Source: Desulfococcus sp.
Lineage (GTDB): Bacteria; Desulfobacterota; Desulfobacteria; Desulfobacterales; Desulfosalsimonadaceae
Assembly: GCA_024641805.1 (NCBI GenBank)
Contig: JAHECJ010000024.1
Span: forward strand, 1 to 7,766
DNA length: 7,766 nt
Direction of reading: 5' to 3'
Shown here: positions 1 through 6,283 of the stretch, piece by piece
Position numbering within the stretch: the first letter of the stretch is position 1
How the letters are laid out: each line of letters begins with the position of its first letter
Position numbers and translations under genes: made by a program
The notes under the pieces: generated by a model
Database searches by the model: none
Told to the model about the DNA's origin: nothing
What the model saw: only the letters and a program-made list of their open reading frames with translations

Positions 1-792
1 ATGGAAGTTCCCCAGCAGAAGAATGCGTGTGATAGGGATTTATGGAAAGCCGAAATTCTGAGGTTCAAAGCCGAACTGGAAACCCTGACTGGAAATACAA
101 TTACGGCAGACCGCCTGAAACAATCCATCAAAACCGTTAATGAGCGGCGCAGGGCCCTGCAGCGCCTGAACCGGCTCCGGGCCGCGGTGCCGGTGCCGAT
201 TTCCGGGCGCGATGTCCTGCTGGTCAATCAGGTGAGTTTTTATGATGACCCCTTGCGGTTTACCACAAGCATCAACCAGTTATGTGACGAGATCGAAAAG
301 CGGATCCAAAAAAACCAGGGAATCTCAAAAAACGGCGTTCCCCGCCTGCTCTTATCCGGCTGTCCCATGGCAGTACCCAACTGGAAACTGCCGTTCGTGA
401 TAGAGGGATCCAATGCCGTGGTCGTGGGCGAGGAATCCTGCATCGGGACAAGAAATACGAGGGATCTGGTGGATGAATCTCCGGACACGTTAGAGGGTAT
501 GATCGATGCGATCTGCGACCGGTATCTAAAAATCGACTGCGCCTGTTTTACGCCCAATACCGAACGAATGGAAAACATCACGGCCATGGCAAAAGAACTC
601 AACGTGGACGGTGTGATACATTATTCCCTGATGTTTTGCCAGCCCTATGCCAATGAGACGCTGAAAATCGAAAAAGCCATGAAAAAAGAAGGCATTCCCA
701 TGCTTTCCGTTGAAACGGATTACAGCATGGATGATCTGGAACAACTGAAAACAAGGGTCGGGGCATTCGTTGAGATGATCGGCAGCCGGTAA
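1..792 (+). CDS. Double-cubane-cluster protein, 2-hydroxyacyl-CoA dehydratase subunit family (5' partial)
   Basis: This is the C-terminal part (263 residues visible) of a protein of the HgdB/BcrC/YjiM type. These reductases carry Fe-S clusters and normally work with an ATP-dependent activator that supplies a low-potential electron. Visible family signatures are the VPQQK block at residue 3, the ISGRDVLLVNQ segment near 67-77, and cysteines in family-like settings: SGCPM (C121), GEESCIG (C147), DCACF (C180, C182) and MFCQPY (C213). Members without a catalytic partner subunit bind a double-cubane [8Fe-9S] cluster; placement there rather than in a true dehydratase is inference from the overall match. 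The in-frame ATG at position 1 is probably internal. The VPQQK block normally sits well inside proteins of about 380-420 residues, so roughly 120-150 N-terminal residues should lie to the left. Family assignment is firm; the substrate is unknown. Confidence 0.85.
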   Translation: MEVPQQKNACDRDLWKAEILRFKAELETLTGNTITADRLKQSIKTVNERRRALQRLNRLRAAVPVPISGRDVLLVNQVSFYDDPLRFTTSINQLCDEIEKRIQKNQGISKNGVPRLLLSGCPMAVPNWKLPFVIEGSNAVVVGEESCIGTRNTRDLVDESPDTLEGMIDAICDRYLKIDCACFTPNTERMENITAMAKELNVDGVIHYSLMFCQPYANETLKIEKAMKKEGIPMLSVETDYSMDDLEQLKTRVGAFVEMIGSR

Positions 793-875
793 GCCTGGAT
801 TTCTCAAGAGTTGAAGTGATTCATGATAATGCTTTGCTTCCTGTTCCCGCGATTCTTCGTGAGAACAGGAAAAAA

Positions 876-890
876 GTCAGGATGCCTGAC
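876..890. terminator. Two-way hairpin terminator between convergent genes
   Basis: A 6-bp perfect stem, GTCAGG / CCTGAC, has a 3-nt loop. On the minus strand it is followed immediately by six T (complement of 870-875), a good intrinsic terminator for the PAS gene. The UGA stop of that gene (877-879) lies inside the stem. On the plus strand the same stem is followed after CCGGC by seven T (896-902), so it could also stop readthrough from the double-cubane gene. A second plus-strand hairpin sits at 840-869 (CCTGTTC / GAACAGG outer stem plus an inner stem) but has no T-run. Confidence 0.6.
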
Positions 891-2043
891 CCGGCTTTTT
901 TTCAACTTTATTGGCATGATCCGGATAGTGGGTATTGATACATTCAGGGCATAGGCCATGACTGAACCTGGCCTCGGAACGATCTGAGATATAGGATTCC
1001 AATTGACTCCAATACCCCCTGTCATCCCTGATTTTTTTACAAAAGGAACAGATGGGCAACAGGCCGCTTAATTTGCGAACCTCGATAAGGGCCTTCTGCA
1101 GTTCGTCAATCAGTTTTTCCCTTTCCTTTTCCGCATTTCTCAGCGTGGTTCTGTCCTCAATATGAATGATCGTCCCGTTGAATTTTCTGCTGACATCAAG
1201 CATCATTGAAAGCTTGACCCGGAAATAACGGCTGGTACCGTTTATGGGGATGACTTTTTCAAAGATTATCTTTGAATCCGAACCTTTTTTAAAGTCCTCG
1301 ATTTCTCTCGCCAGCCATGGCAGCAGTTTTTCAATGAAAGTGCCACGGATAAATTCTACAGCATCTTCTTCCTCATTTTCGCCTGCCGCCAGATAATTTT
1401 TTTTCAGTACATAATAATAGTGCGCACCGGGATCTGATGATTTCAGAAAAAGTTCTGCTGCCGCCTGGTTGATGTTATCGATCCTGCTTGCCTGATCTAA
1501 CAGGATAGTAGGATCCTGCTGACTTTCAAAAGTGGTCAGGTATTTATTCTTTTCATTGGTCATATCCCGGTTGCTGGCCTGAAGCTGCGCAATAAATTCA
1601 TCAATCGGCAAATTCACCCATTCACTGCATAATCCGATTTCTATCCTGTCAAAGCAGCGTTCGATAAAATGATCGCACCGGGTTTTCATGGCAGCTTCAA
1701 GCCCCGAAACAGCCACCAGATCTTTGTAGGTCTGCCGGTAATATTTCAAAAGACCGAGGAACATACCGATGCCTACTCCCCGTTTCCTGTGCCGCTGTGC
1801 TTCCGCGATTCCGAACTGCGCGACCGGGTCATCGCTGTAGTCGTCATCCGGGCTGAGCGCGATGTCTGTCCGGTTCTGTTTTATTTCATCCACGATTGAC
1901 CGGGTAAGGCCGGATATTGAAAGACGCCATGCTTCTTTCAAAGTAGAAGTGTATTTTGTGTAATTGTGCTTTGTGGCGTACTCAAGAATTCGCCCCATCA
2001 GCCATTCTTCGTCGTTCTGCAGAATGTCGATCAAAATTTTCAT
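877..2043 (-). CDS. PAS-domain sensory protein with RsbR-like N-terminus and C-terminal CxxC/CxxC tail
   Basis: A 388-residue soluble protein. Residues about 1-150 are all-helical and resemble the RsbRD_N-type sensory domain (segment GMFLGLLKYYRQ at 93-104). Residues about 165-300 look like a PAS domain, ending with IIHIEDRT. Residues about 300-328 form a charged coiled-coil (NAEKEREKLIDELQKALIEV). The tail LPICSFCKKIRDDRGYW and then GLCPEC gives C332, C335, C365 and C368. This four-cysteine tail recurs at the C-terminus of many PAS and receiver proteins of Desulfobacterota and probably binds a metal. No histidine kinase, GGDEF, EAL or DNA-binding domain follows, so the output is unknown; a partner-binding signalling role is inference. 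The ATG start is preceded by GGAAGG at 2053-2058, 9 nt away. No membrane segment is visible. Confidence 0.8.
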   Translation of the reverse strand: MKILIDILQNDEEWLMGRILEYATKHNYTKYTSTLKEAWRLSISGLTRSIVDEIKQNRTDIALSPDDDYSDDPVAQFGIAEAQRHRKRGVGIGMFLGLLKYYRQTYKDLVAVSGLEAAMKTRCDHFIERCFDRIEIGLCSEWVNLPIDEFIAQLQASNRDMTNEKNKYLTTFESQQDPTILLDQASRIDNINQAAAELFLKSSDPGAHYYYVLKKNYLAAGENEEEDAVEFIRGTFIEKLLPWLAREIEDFKKGSDSKIIFEKVIPINGTSRYFRVKLSMMLDVSRKFNGTIIHIEDRTTLRNAEKEREKLIDELQKALIEVRKLSGLLPICSFCKKIRDDRGYWSQLESYISDRSEARFSHGLCPECINTHYPDHANKVEKKPGQAS

Positions 2044-2136
2044 GGCTGGCAGCCTTCCAACAGGAATTATGTCAACTCAATTCCAGATGTATGACAACAT
2101 TATTTAACGGATAAGAATCATTACAGTTTGTATTAA

Positions 2137-2165
2137 TCAATAATCCGTCTTCAGAATATTGTCAA
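2137..2165 (-). promoter_or_regulatory. Candidate sigma-70 promoter for the PAS sensory gene
   Basis: On the minus strand a perfect TTGACA (2160-2165) is followed by a 17-nt spacer and TATTGA (2137-2142; 4 of 6 to the -10 consensus). It lies between the MOSC stop and the PAS gene start and would give a leader of roughly 85-90 nt. It suggests that the PAS gene can be transcribed independently of the MOSC gene 154 bp upstream. Sequence match only. Confidence 0.4.
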
Positions 2166-2197
2166 CAAGGCTTGCCTGGGCGCTTCACGGTTGCGTT

Positions 2198-2629
2198 TTA
2201 TTCAATAATTTCAAATGGATCACCAATCCGGATGACCCCCCCGGCCAAAACCCTGGCAAACACCCCTTCTCTTGGCATAATGCAGTCTCCGGCCTGGTAA
2301 TAAATGGCGCATTTTTTGACACATTCCTTGCCGATCTGAGTGATTTCGACAATTGCCGTATCGCCCAGCTGAACCCGCGTACCGACCGGCAGCGCTTTCC
2401 AGTCTATGCCGATTGTGGCAATATTTTCCGCAAAATCGCCGAACGTGACATCCAACCCCTGCGATCGGGCCTGCTCGATGCTTTCCGATGCCAGAAAACT
2501 CACCTGCCGGTGCCAGTCCCCGGCATGGGCGTCGCCTTCAAGACCAAAATTCTCCAAGAGCCTTGCCTGGTCCACGCATTCTTTTCGGGTTCCCTTTTTT
2601 TTGCTGACCGCAATGCTTTGTATTTTCAT
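2198..2629 (-). CDS. Small stand-alone MOSC-domain protein
   Basis: A 143-residue protein matching the MOSC (molybdenum cofactor sulfurase C-terminal) fold, in the short single-domain form common in anaerobes. Features are the N-terminal beta strand MKIQSIAVS, the segment LEGDAHAGDWHRQVSFL (30-46), FGDFAENI (63-70), the GTRVQLGDTAIVEITQIGK core, and GKECVKKC with C103 and C107, the conserved cysteine region thought to carry or transfer sulfur. C116 is a further cysteine. The family is linked to sulfur transfer and molybdenum-cofactor chemistry; the precise target is not known, and no moa/mog/mob gene is visible here. The start at 2629 is chosen over an upstream in-frame ATG (2647) because AAGGA (2637-2641) lies 7 nt before it. 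It diverges from the riboswitch-controlled hydrolase. Confidence 0.85.
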   Translation of the reverse strand: MKIQSIAVSKKKGTRKECVDQARLLENFGLEGDAHAGDWHRQVSFLASESIEQARSQGLDVTFGDFAENIATIGIDWKALPVGTRVQLGDTAIVEITQIGKECVKKCAIYYQAGDCIMPREGVFARVLAGGVIRIGDPFEIIE

Positions 2630-2763
2630 TTCGTTATCCTTGTACATAAAAAAATTCCGAATAAATCGATTTCACCTATCAGCGAAAGGCTTACAAAATA
2701 CCTACACCCAAAGTTGGAACTTTTAACGTATCTTCTGGGGCCTTTTTCTTGGAAAAAATAACC

Positions 2764-2810
2764 TTTTGGCTGATTTATTTATCTCCCTGTTTTATATTAT
2801 ATATATTATG
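2764..2810 (+). promoter_or_regulatory. AT-rich probable promoter region of the riboswitch transcript
   Basis: A strongly AT-rich tract with overlapping -10-like elements (TATATT at 2793-2798 and 2802-2807) lies directly before the aptamer. The only -35-like hexamer is TTGGCT (2766-2771), and its spacing to the -10 candidates is poor. The transcript must start before about 2814 for the aptamer to be complete, so a promoter is expected here, but the exact elements are not resolved. Confidence 0.3.
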
Positions 2811-2813
2811 TAA

Positions 2814-2922
2814 AAAGCCAAACTATTCGTGAGAATAGGACGGAAAGCCACGGATCTTTAACGGATCTCCACCAGATATTCACCCGACATTCACCGAATC
2901 TTCAAAAGATAGCCGAGCTGCC
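2814..2922 (+). promoter_or_regulatory. Cyclic-di-GMP-I (GEMM-I) riboswitch aptamer
   Basis: The order of elements matches GEMM-I. First comes GCCAAAC (2817-2823). Next is a hairpin CTATTC / GAATAG (2823-2828, 2833-2838) closed by a GNRA tetraloop GTGA (2829-2832). Then comes the conserved GGACGGAAAGCC (2838-2849). A second long arm opens with CGGATCTTT (2851-2859), closes with AAAGATAGCCG (2905-2915; an AG bulge between the two paired parts), and ends GAGCTGCC. This follows the family pattern GACGCAAAGCC-ACGGGTCT ... GATAGCCGGGTTGCC. The class binds c-di-GMP; a subset in Geobacter-like bacteria binds cyclic AMP-GMP. The base aligned with the discriminating position (G20 of the Vibrio Vc2 RNA) appears to be G2817, which favours c-di-GMP, but the neighbouring base departs from consensus, so ligand identity is tentative. 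It controls the downstream secreted hydrolase. Confidence 0.82.
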
Positions 2923-2946
2923 TGTAAAGGGCAGCCCGGCTTTTTT
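2912..2946 (+). terminator. Riboswitch expression-platform intrinsic terminator
   Basis: The stem GCCGAGCTGCC (2912-2922) pairs with GGCAGCCCGGC (2930-2940) over 11 positions with one A/C mismatch. The loop is short (2923-2929), and six T follow (2941-2946). The left arm is also the 3' end of the aptamer, so the two structures exclude each other. Ligand binding should hold the left arm in the aptamer and prevent termination, which predicts an ON switch. The hydrolase start codon is 35 nt downstream. Confidence 0.85.
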
Positions 2947-2980
2947 GTACGCTAAACGTATAAACATAAAGGGGGAAAGC

Positions 2981-4111
2981 ATGAAGCGCTTCAAAATTTT
3001 AAAGATCGGTATTTTTTTCTTATCTTTTCTGTTAACTGTCTCTATCGCCATAGCCGGCAGTTTACCCGATGAATGGACGGAGATCAACCCCGCAGGATTT
3101 GAATTCAATGGACTGACACCGTCATGTTCATGCGCTCCCGGCACCTCGGATGGCGAATTTACTTTTTTTGTCAAAGGCGGCAAAAAAAACAATATCGTTG
3201 TGTTTTTCCAGGGCGGCGGGGCCTGCTGGGACCTTATGAACTGTGTGTATTTTCCGACCTATACACAGCAGCAGCAAGAAGTATTACCGATGTTTACCGA
3301 CGACATGGCGGGATATGGACTTTTTGATCAAACGAAAAAAAATAACCCGTTTAAAGACTGGGGATTTGTGTATATCCCCTACTGCACCGGCGACCTGTTC
3401 TGGGGCGCCAATGACGCGCAATATGGCCCATTTACGATTAAGCATCGCGGGTTCGTAAATTTTAAAGCAGTACTCAACTACCTGGAAAACAACACCAATT
3501 ACCCGGGGAAAATTTTCGTCACCGGGTCCAGTGCCGGAAGTTACGGCGCGACCCTGGCATTCCCATTTATAAAACAAGCGTTTAAATGGTCTAATGTCTA
3601 TCTTCTGGGTGACGCCGGCGCCGGTGTTATGACAGGATCGACATTTCCCACGCAAGGGATTCTTAATTGGAATGTTCAGATGCCGGACTGGATTTTCCCG
3701 GGCGGATACAACCCAAGCTTGACTATGCCGGTGGTGTATTCAGCTATTGCCGCCGAATATCCCTTGAGCCGGCTGGCCCAATACACAACAGCCTTTGACC
3801 AGACTCAGATCTTTTTTTATAATGTCATGTTAAATATAACTGATCCTACCTTATGGTATGATCCGGCTAAATTAGGATATGCCGCCTATGTTTGGAATCC
3901 CACAATGCTTTATTATTCCTATAGCACGGCAGCAGCTTCACCCAATTACCGGTATTACATCGGTGCCGGAACCGTTCATACCATCATGATGGATCCCAAA
4001 TTTTTTACGGAATCATCCGCGGACGGTGTTTCCTTTGTCGATTGGGTCAATAAAATGATCAACACTCCCAACAAATGGAATAATGCGGAGTGCACAAACT
4101 GTCTTCCGTAA
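2981..4111 (+). CDS. Secreted pectin-acetylesterase/Notum-like serine hydrolase
   Basis: A 376-residue exported alpha/beta hydrolase of the pectinacetylesterase family, which also contains animal NOTUM. A Sec signal peptide is clear: basic MKRFKILK, a hydrophobic core at 9-24, and a probable cut after AIA near residue 25. Family motifs are the CSCAPGTSDGEFTFFVKGG block (49-67), an oxyanion-type QGGGACWD (77-84), YIPYCTGDLFWG (131-142), the nucleophile elbow GSSAG (182-186, Ser184), and likely triad partners Asp273 (TTAFDQTQ) and His333 (GTVHTIM). Seven cysteines remain after cleavage, compatible with disulfides. The family removes acyl groups from polysaccharides or proteins; the substrate here is unknown and need not be pectin. 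The start is the ATG at 2981 behind GGGGGA (2971-2976), not the upstream TTG inside the terminator T-run. Control by the leader riboswitch is strongly indicated. Confidence 0.85.
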   Translation: MKRFKILKIGIFFLSFLLTVSIAIAGSLPDEWTEINPAGFEFNGLTPSCSCAPGTSDGEFTFFVKGGKKNNIVVFFQGGGACWDLMNCVYFPTYTQQQQEVLPMFTDDMAGYGLFDQTKKNNPFKDWGFVYIPYCTGDLFWGANDAQYGPFTIKHRGFVNFKAVLNYLENNTNYPGKIFVTGSSAGSYGATLAFPFIKQAFKWSNVYLLGDAGAGVMTGSTFPTQGILNWNVQMPDWIFPGGYNPSLTMPVVYSAIAAEYPLSRLAQYTTAFDQTQIFFYNVMLNITDPTLWYDPAKLGYAAYVWNPTMLYYSYSTAAASPNYRYYIGAGTVHTIMMDPKFFTESSADGVSFVDWVNKMINTPNKWNNAECTNCLP

Positions 4112-4161
4112 CAAACAAAGGAAATTTTTCCATTATCAGGCAGTTGTAATAATTTGAAAGA

Positions 4162-4199
4162 TAAAAGAGACAATGTCAGAGACGGCATTGTCTCTTTTA
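4162..4199. terminator. Perfect 14-bp bidirectional terminator
   Basis: TAAAAGAGACAATG (4162-4175) and its exact reverse complement (4186-4199) flank a 10-nt loop. The outer A/T pairs give T-runs on both strands, and a further TTTTT (4201-4205) follows on the plus strand. It sits between the convergent hydrolase and radical SAM genes, ending both transcripts. Confidence 0.85.
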
Positions 4200-4230
4200 C
4201 TTTTTACAAATGACAGTATTCGATCGGGTT

Positions 4231-6132
4231 TCAGGCCAGGGTGCGGAGTAAGGATTCGGCATACTGACCGGCGTTTGTTTTTAACAGCCAACGGGTTTGA
4301 AGTGCAAGATCGGCAAAGGCAACATGCGGGATATTGTCTGCTGTCGGAGCCATTTCATCCTGCCAGTGAACGAGCGTCTCCTCGGGCAGGGGCGAATCGA
4401 TGAGAACGCCGTCGAGATGAAACAGATCAGATAACTCCTGTTGTGCGGGCAGTTCGGGTCTTTTCCACCAGAAAAGCTGGCGCTCCATTTCCCCTGTAAA
4501 CTGTCGTTTCGTAGTTTCGGAAACTAGCGTAAAGATCACCGAACGGTTTCCGGTATCACGGAACAAAAATCGCTGCTCAATATCCATAAATTGCGGGCGG
4601 CTGAGACGGATAGCGGACAGTAACTGATCCCGGGTCGGAAGCCGGGAAGGGGAAAGAAAGACGATTTCAAAAGGGGTGAAAGGATTGGCAACGGTCAGCA
4701 CGGAAAGGAGACGACATAAGTTTTCATGGTCTGAAAAGCCGCAGTCGACAAAAATCTGGTACGGATAAGTGAGATTTTTTGCGATATTCCGGATCTCATC
4801 CGACGTGCGAGCGGAATCCAGATATAGTTTAGCGCAAGCGTTTTTACTTCCGATTCCCACAAAAACGTCTTCGGCTTTTCGATTTCCCGGTTTCCTCCAG
4901 GCGATATCCGGCAGCGGAAAAGGATACAGCGACACATTGAAACAAGTTTCGGCATAGTCAATGGCCAGCCCCATTTCCTCCCCCGAGAAAGTCGGGGTTT
5001 CAATAACCGAATAAGGAGGGGCGGATGTAAAGTTAAGCCCAAGAGCCCGGCTTCGCTTCCGGAAGTCGGTACCGGGAAGGACCGACAGGGGAAACACCTG
5101 GACATCGCCGGTCAGATCATGATCCACAATAAAATCCACCGACTTTTGAAAGCCCGCCAGGTTGTCTCCGGGAAGCCCCAGGATCAGATCAATCCGGGGT
5201 GAAATTCCTCTATCCCTCAGGAGACGGGCTCCGTTTAGGAACTTGTTCAGATCCGTGCGACGGTTCATGATATCAAGGGCGACCGGGTTGGTGGATTGAA
5301 GCCCGATTTCAAACCAGAGAAACCCGGCCGCCTGAAACAGATCCGCCAACGATTCATCCACGGATTCTCCCCGAATTTCGCTGACAAACCCGGTCCGCCG
5401 CGGGCGGTTGCGCACAGCGATTTCTTCAAGAAAAGATTTGAGACCGGGTCGTGCACTTAAACAGGGGTCCAGGAGATTGACTTCCCCGATGCTCTGCTGC
5501 AGGGCCCAGTCGATGGCCTCAAGGAGCAAGGGTTCTTTCGCGAATGCAAGACCCCGGCGGGACTTGTTATAATAGCAATAGCCGCATTGGAACGGACAGC
5601 CGCGCTGGGTTTCAAGGAGCATGACATTTCCGAATTCAGGTTCAAGCACCCCCCCGAGATACGGGCTGGGGCTGGATTCGAAGAACCCGTCGGACGTCCC
5701 GTGAGCCTGTCGCTGCAACCAGAACCGTGAATCCGAAAGAAGCCTTTTGAAAACCGCCTCCCCTTCCCCATAGACCAGAAAATCAACCGGGGCTTCTGCC
5801 AGTCGGGGATTGTCCGGGGTGATTTCCGGCCCCCCGAAAATAATCCTGACCGGCATTTGTTCCTTGAGCTGCCCGGCCATGTGCAGGGATCGGTCCAGGT
5901 TCCAGCAGTAGACGGAAAAGCCCACGATTTCAGGCTTCCGTGAAAGTATCCGGTCCGTCAGGGCCGCATCTGCCAGATAAGAGACCATGCTTTCCGGAAG
6001 AATTTCCACATGGACTCTGTCCAGAGAAGCCGCAGACCGGCTCAGGCATGCGGCCGCCAACGGAACGTTTCCTGTCTGCCTGCCGAAGTTTGACTGGGGA
6101 ACCGGCAATTGAACCAGAACAACCCGTTTCAT
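4231..6132 (-). CDS. Radical SAM protein with N-terminal B12-binding-like domain
   Basis: A 633-residue protein. Residues about 1-135 match a cobalamin-binding-type Rossmann domain (VVLVQLPVP at 4-12, GFSVYCWN at 71-78, IIFGGPEIT at 97-105, VYGEGEA at 120-126). The radical SAM core spans about 168-400, with the cluster motif CPFQCGYC (C179, C183, C186) that binds the [4Fe-4S] cluster and S-adenosylmethionine. It is followed by EIR (252-254), FEIGLQS (274-280) and ILGLPGD (317-323). Residues about 415-633 form an extra C-terminal region that I do not recognise. The usual cobalamin lower-ligand DxHxxG motif is not visible, so B12 may bind without a protein ligand or not at all. The reaction is unknown. 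The start at 6132 has AGG 5 nt before it; the reading frame continues 5' to a TTG at 6240, but those 36 residues look unlike the family. It lies 151 bp downstream of the flavoprotein gene on the same strand. Confidence 0.85.
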   Translation of the reverse strand: MKRVVLVQLPVPQSNFGRQTGNVPLAAACLSRSAASLDRVHVEILPESMVSYLADAALTDRILSRKPEIVGFSVYCWNLDRSLHMAGQLKEQMPVRIIFGGPEITPDNPRLAEAPVDFLVYGEGEAVFKRLLSDSRFWLQRQAHGTSDGFFESSPSPYLGGVLEPEFGNVMLLETQRGCPFQCGYCYYNKSRRGLAFAKEPLLLEAIDWALQQSIGEVNLLDPCLSARPGLKSFLEEIAVRNRPRRTGFVSEIRGESVDESLADLFQAAGFLWFEIGLQSTNPVALDIMNRRTDLNKFLNGARLLRDRGISPRIDLILGLPGDNLAGFQKSVDFIVDHDLTGDVQVFPLSVLPGTDFRKRSRALGLNFTSAPPYSVIETPTFSGEEMGLAIDYAETCFNVSLYPFPLPDIAWRKPGNRKAEDVFVGIGSKNACAKLYLDSARTSDEIRNIAKNLTYPYQIFVDCGFSDHENLCRLLSVLTVANPFTPFEIVFLSPSRLPTRDQLLSAIRLSRPQFMDIEQRFLFRDTGNRSVIFTLVSETTKRQFTGEMERQLFWWKRPELPAQQELSDLFHLDGVLIDSPLPEETLVHWQDEMAPTADNIPHVAFADLALQTRWLLKTNAGQYAESLLRTLA

Positions 6133-6283
6133 TTGGACCTGCGTGTTTCTTGATTGGATGGCATATTCATTTTTACCATATCCAAACAACTTGACGATTA
6201 ACTTCGACCAATGCCTTTGCCCCCGCAAATTGATCTTCAAGAAAAGGATGGCGCTCTTTTTTATATTCGTTTAATCCATTTAT

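Noticed and set aside
240..807. Two minus-strand open frames opposite the double-cubane gene
   Set aside because: They are antisense shadows of a confidently assigned protein and have no recognisable protein features.
2159..2761. 200-codon plus-strand open frame across the MOSC gene
   Set aside because: It is antisense to a clear MOSC-domain gene with its own ribosome-binding site, its translation resembles no family, and it lacks a credible start.
2648..2763. Possible molybdenum-cofactor riboswitch upstream of the MOSC gene
   Set aside because: I could not find the conserved Moco-RNA core; only short inverted matches (such as CCAA/TTGG near 2708-2717) are present.
2945..2980. 12-residue extension of the hydrolase from a TTG at 2945
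   Set aside because: The TTG sits in the riboswitch terminator T-run; the ATG at 2981 has a strong GGGGGA site and yields a normal signal peptide.
6133..6240. 36-residue N-terminal extension of the radical SAM protein from a TTG at 6240
   Set aside because: The extension is unlike family N-termini, while the ATG at 6132 directly precedes the expected VVLVQLP strand and has an AGG at suitable distance.
6133..6283. Terminator or promoter between the flavoprotein and radical SAM genes
   Set aside because: Only a weak, bulged GGAT..ATCC pairing near 6160-6190 was seen, with no T-run and no convincing promoter hexamers.
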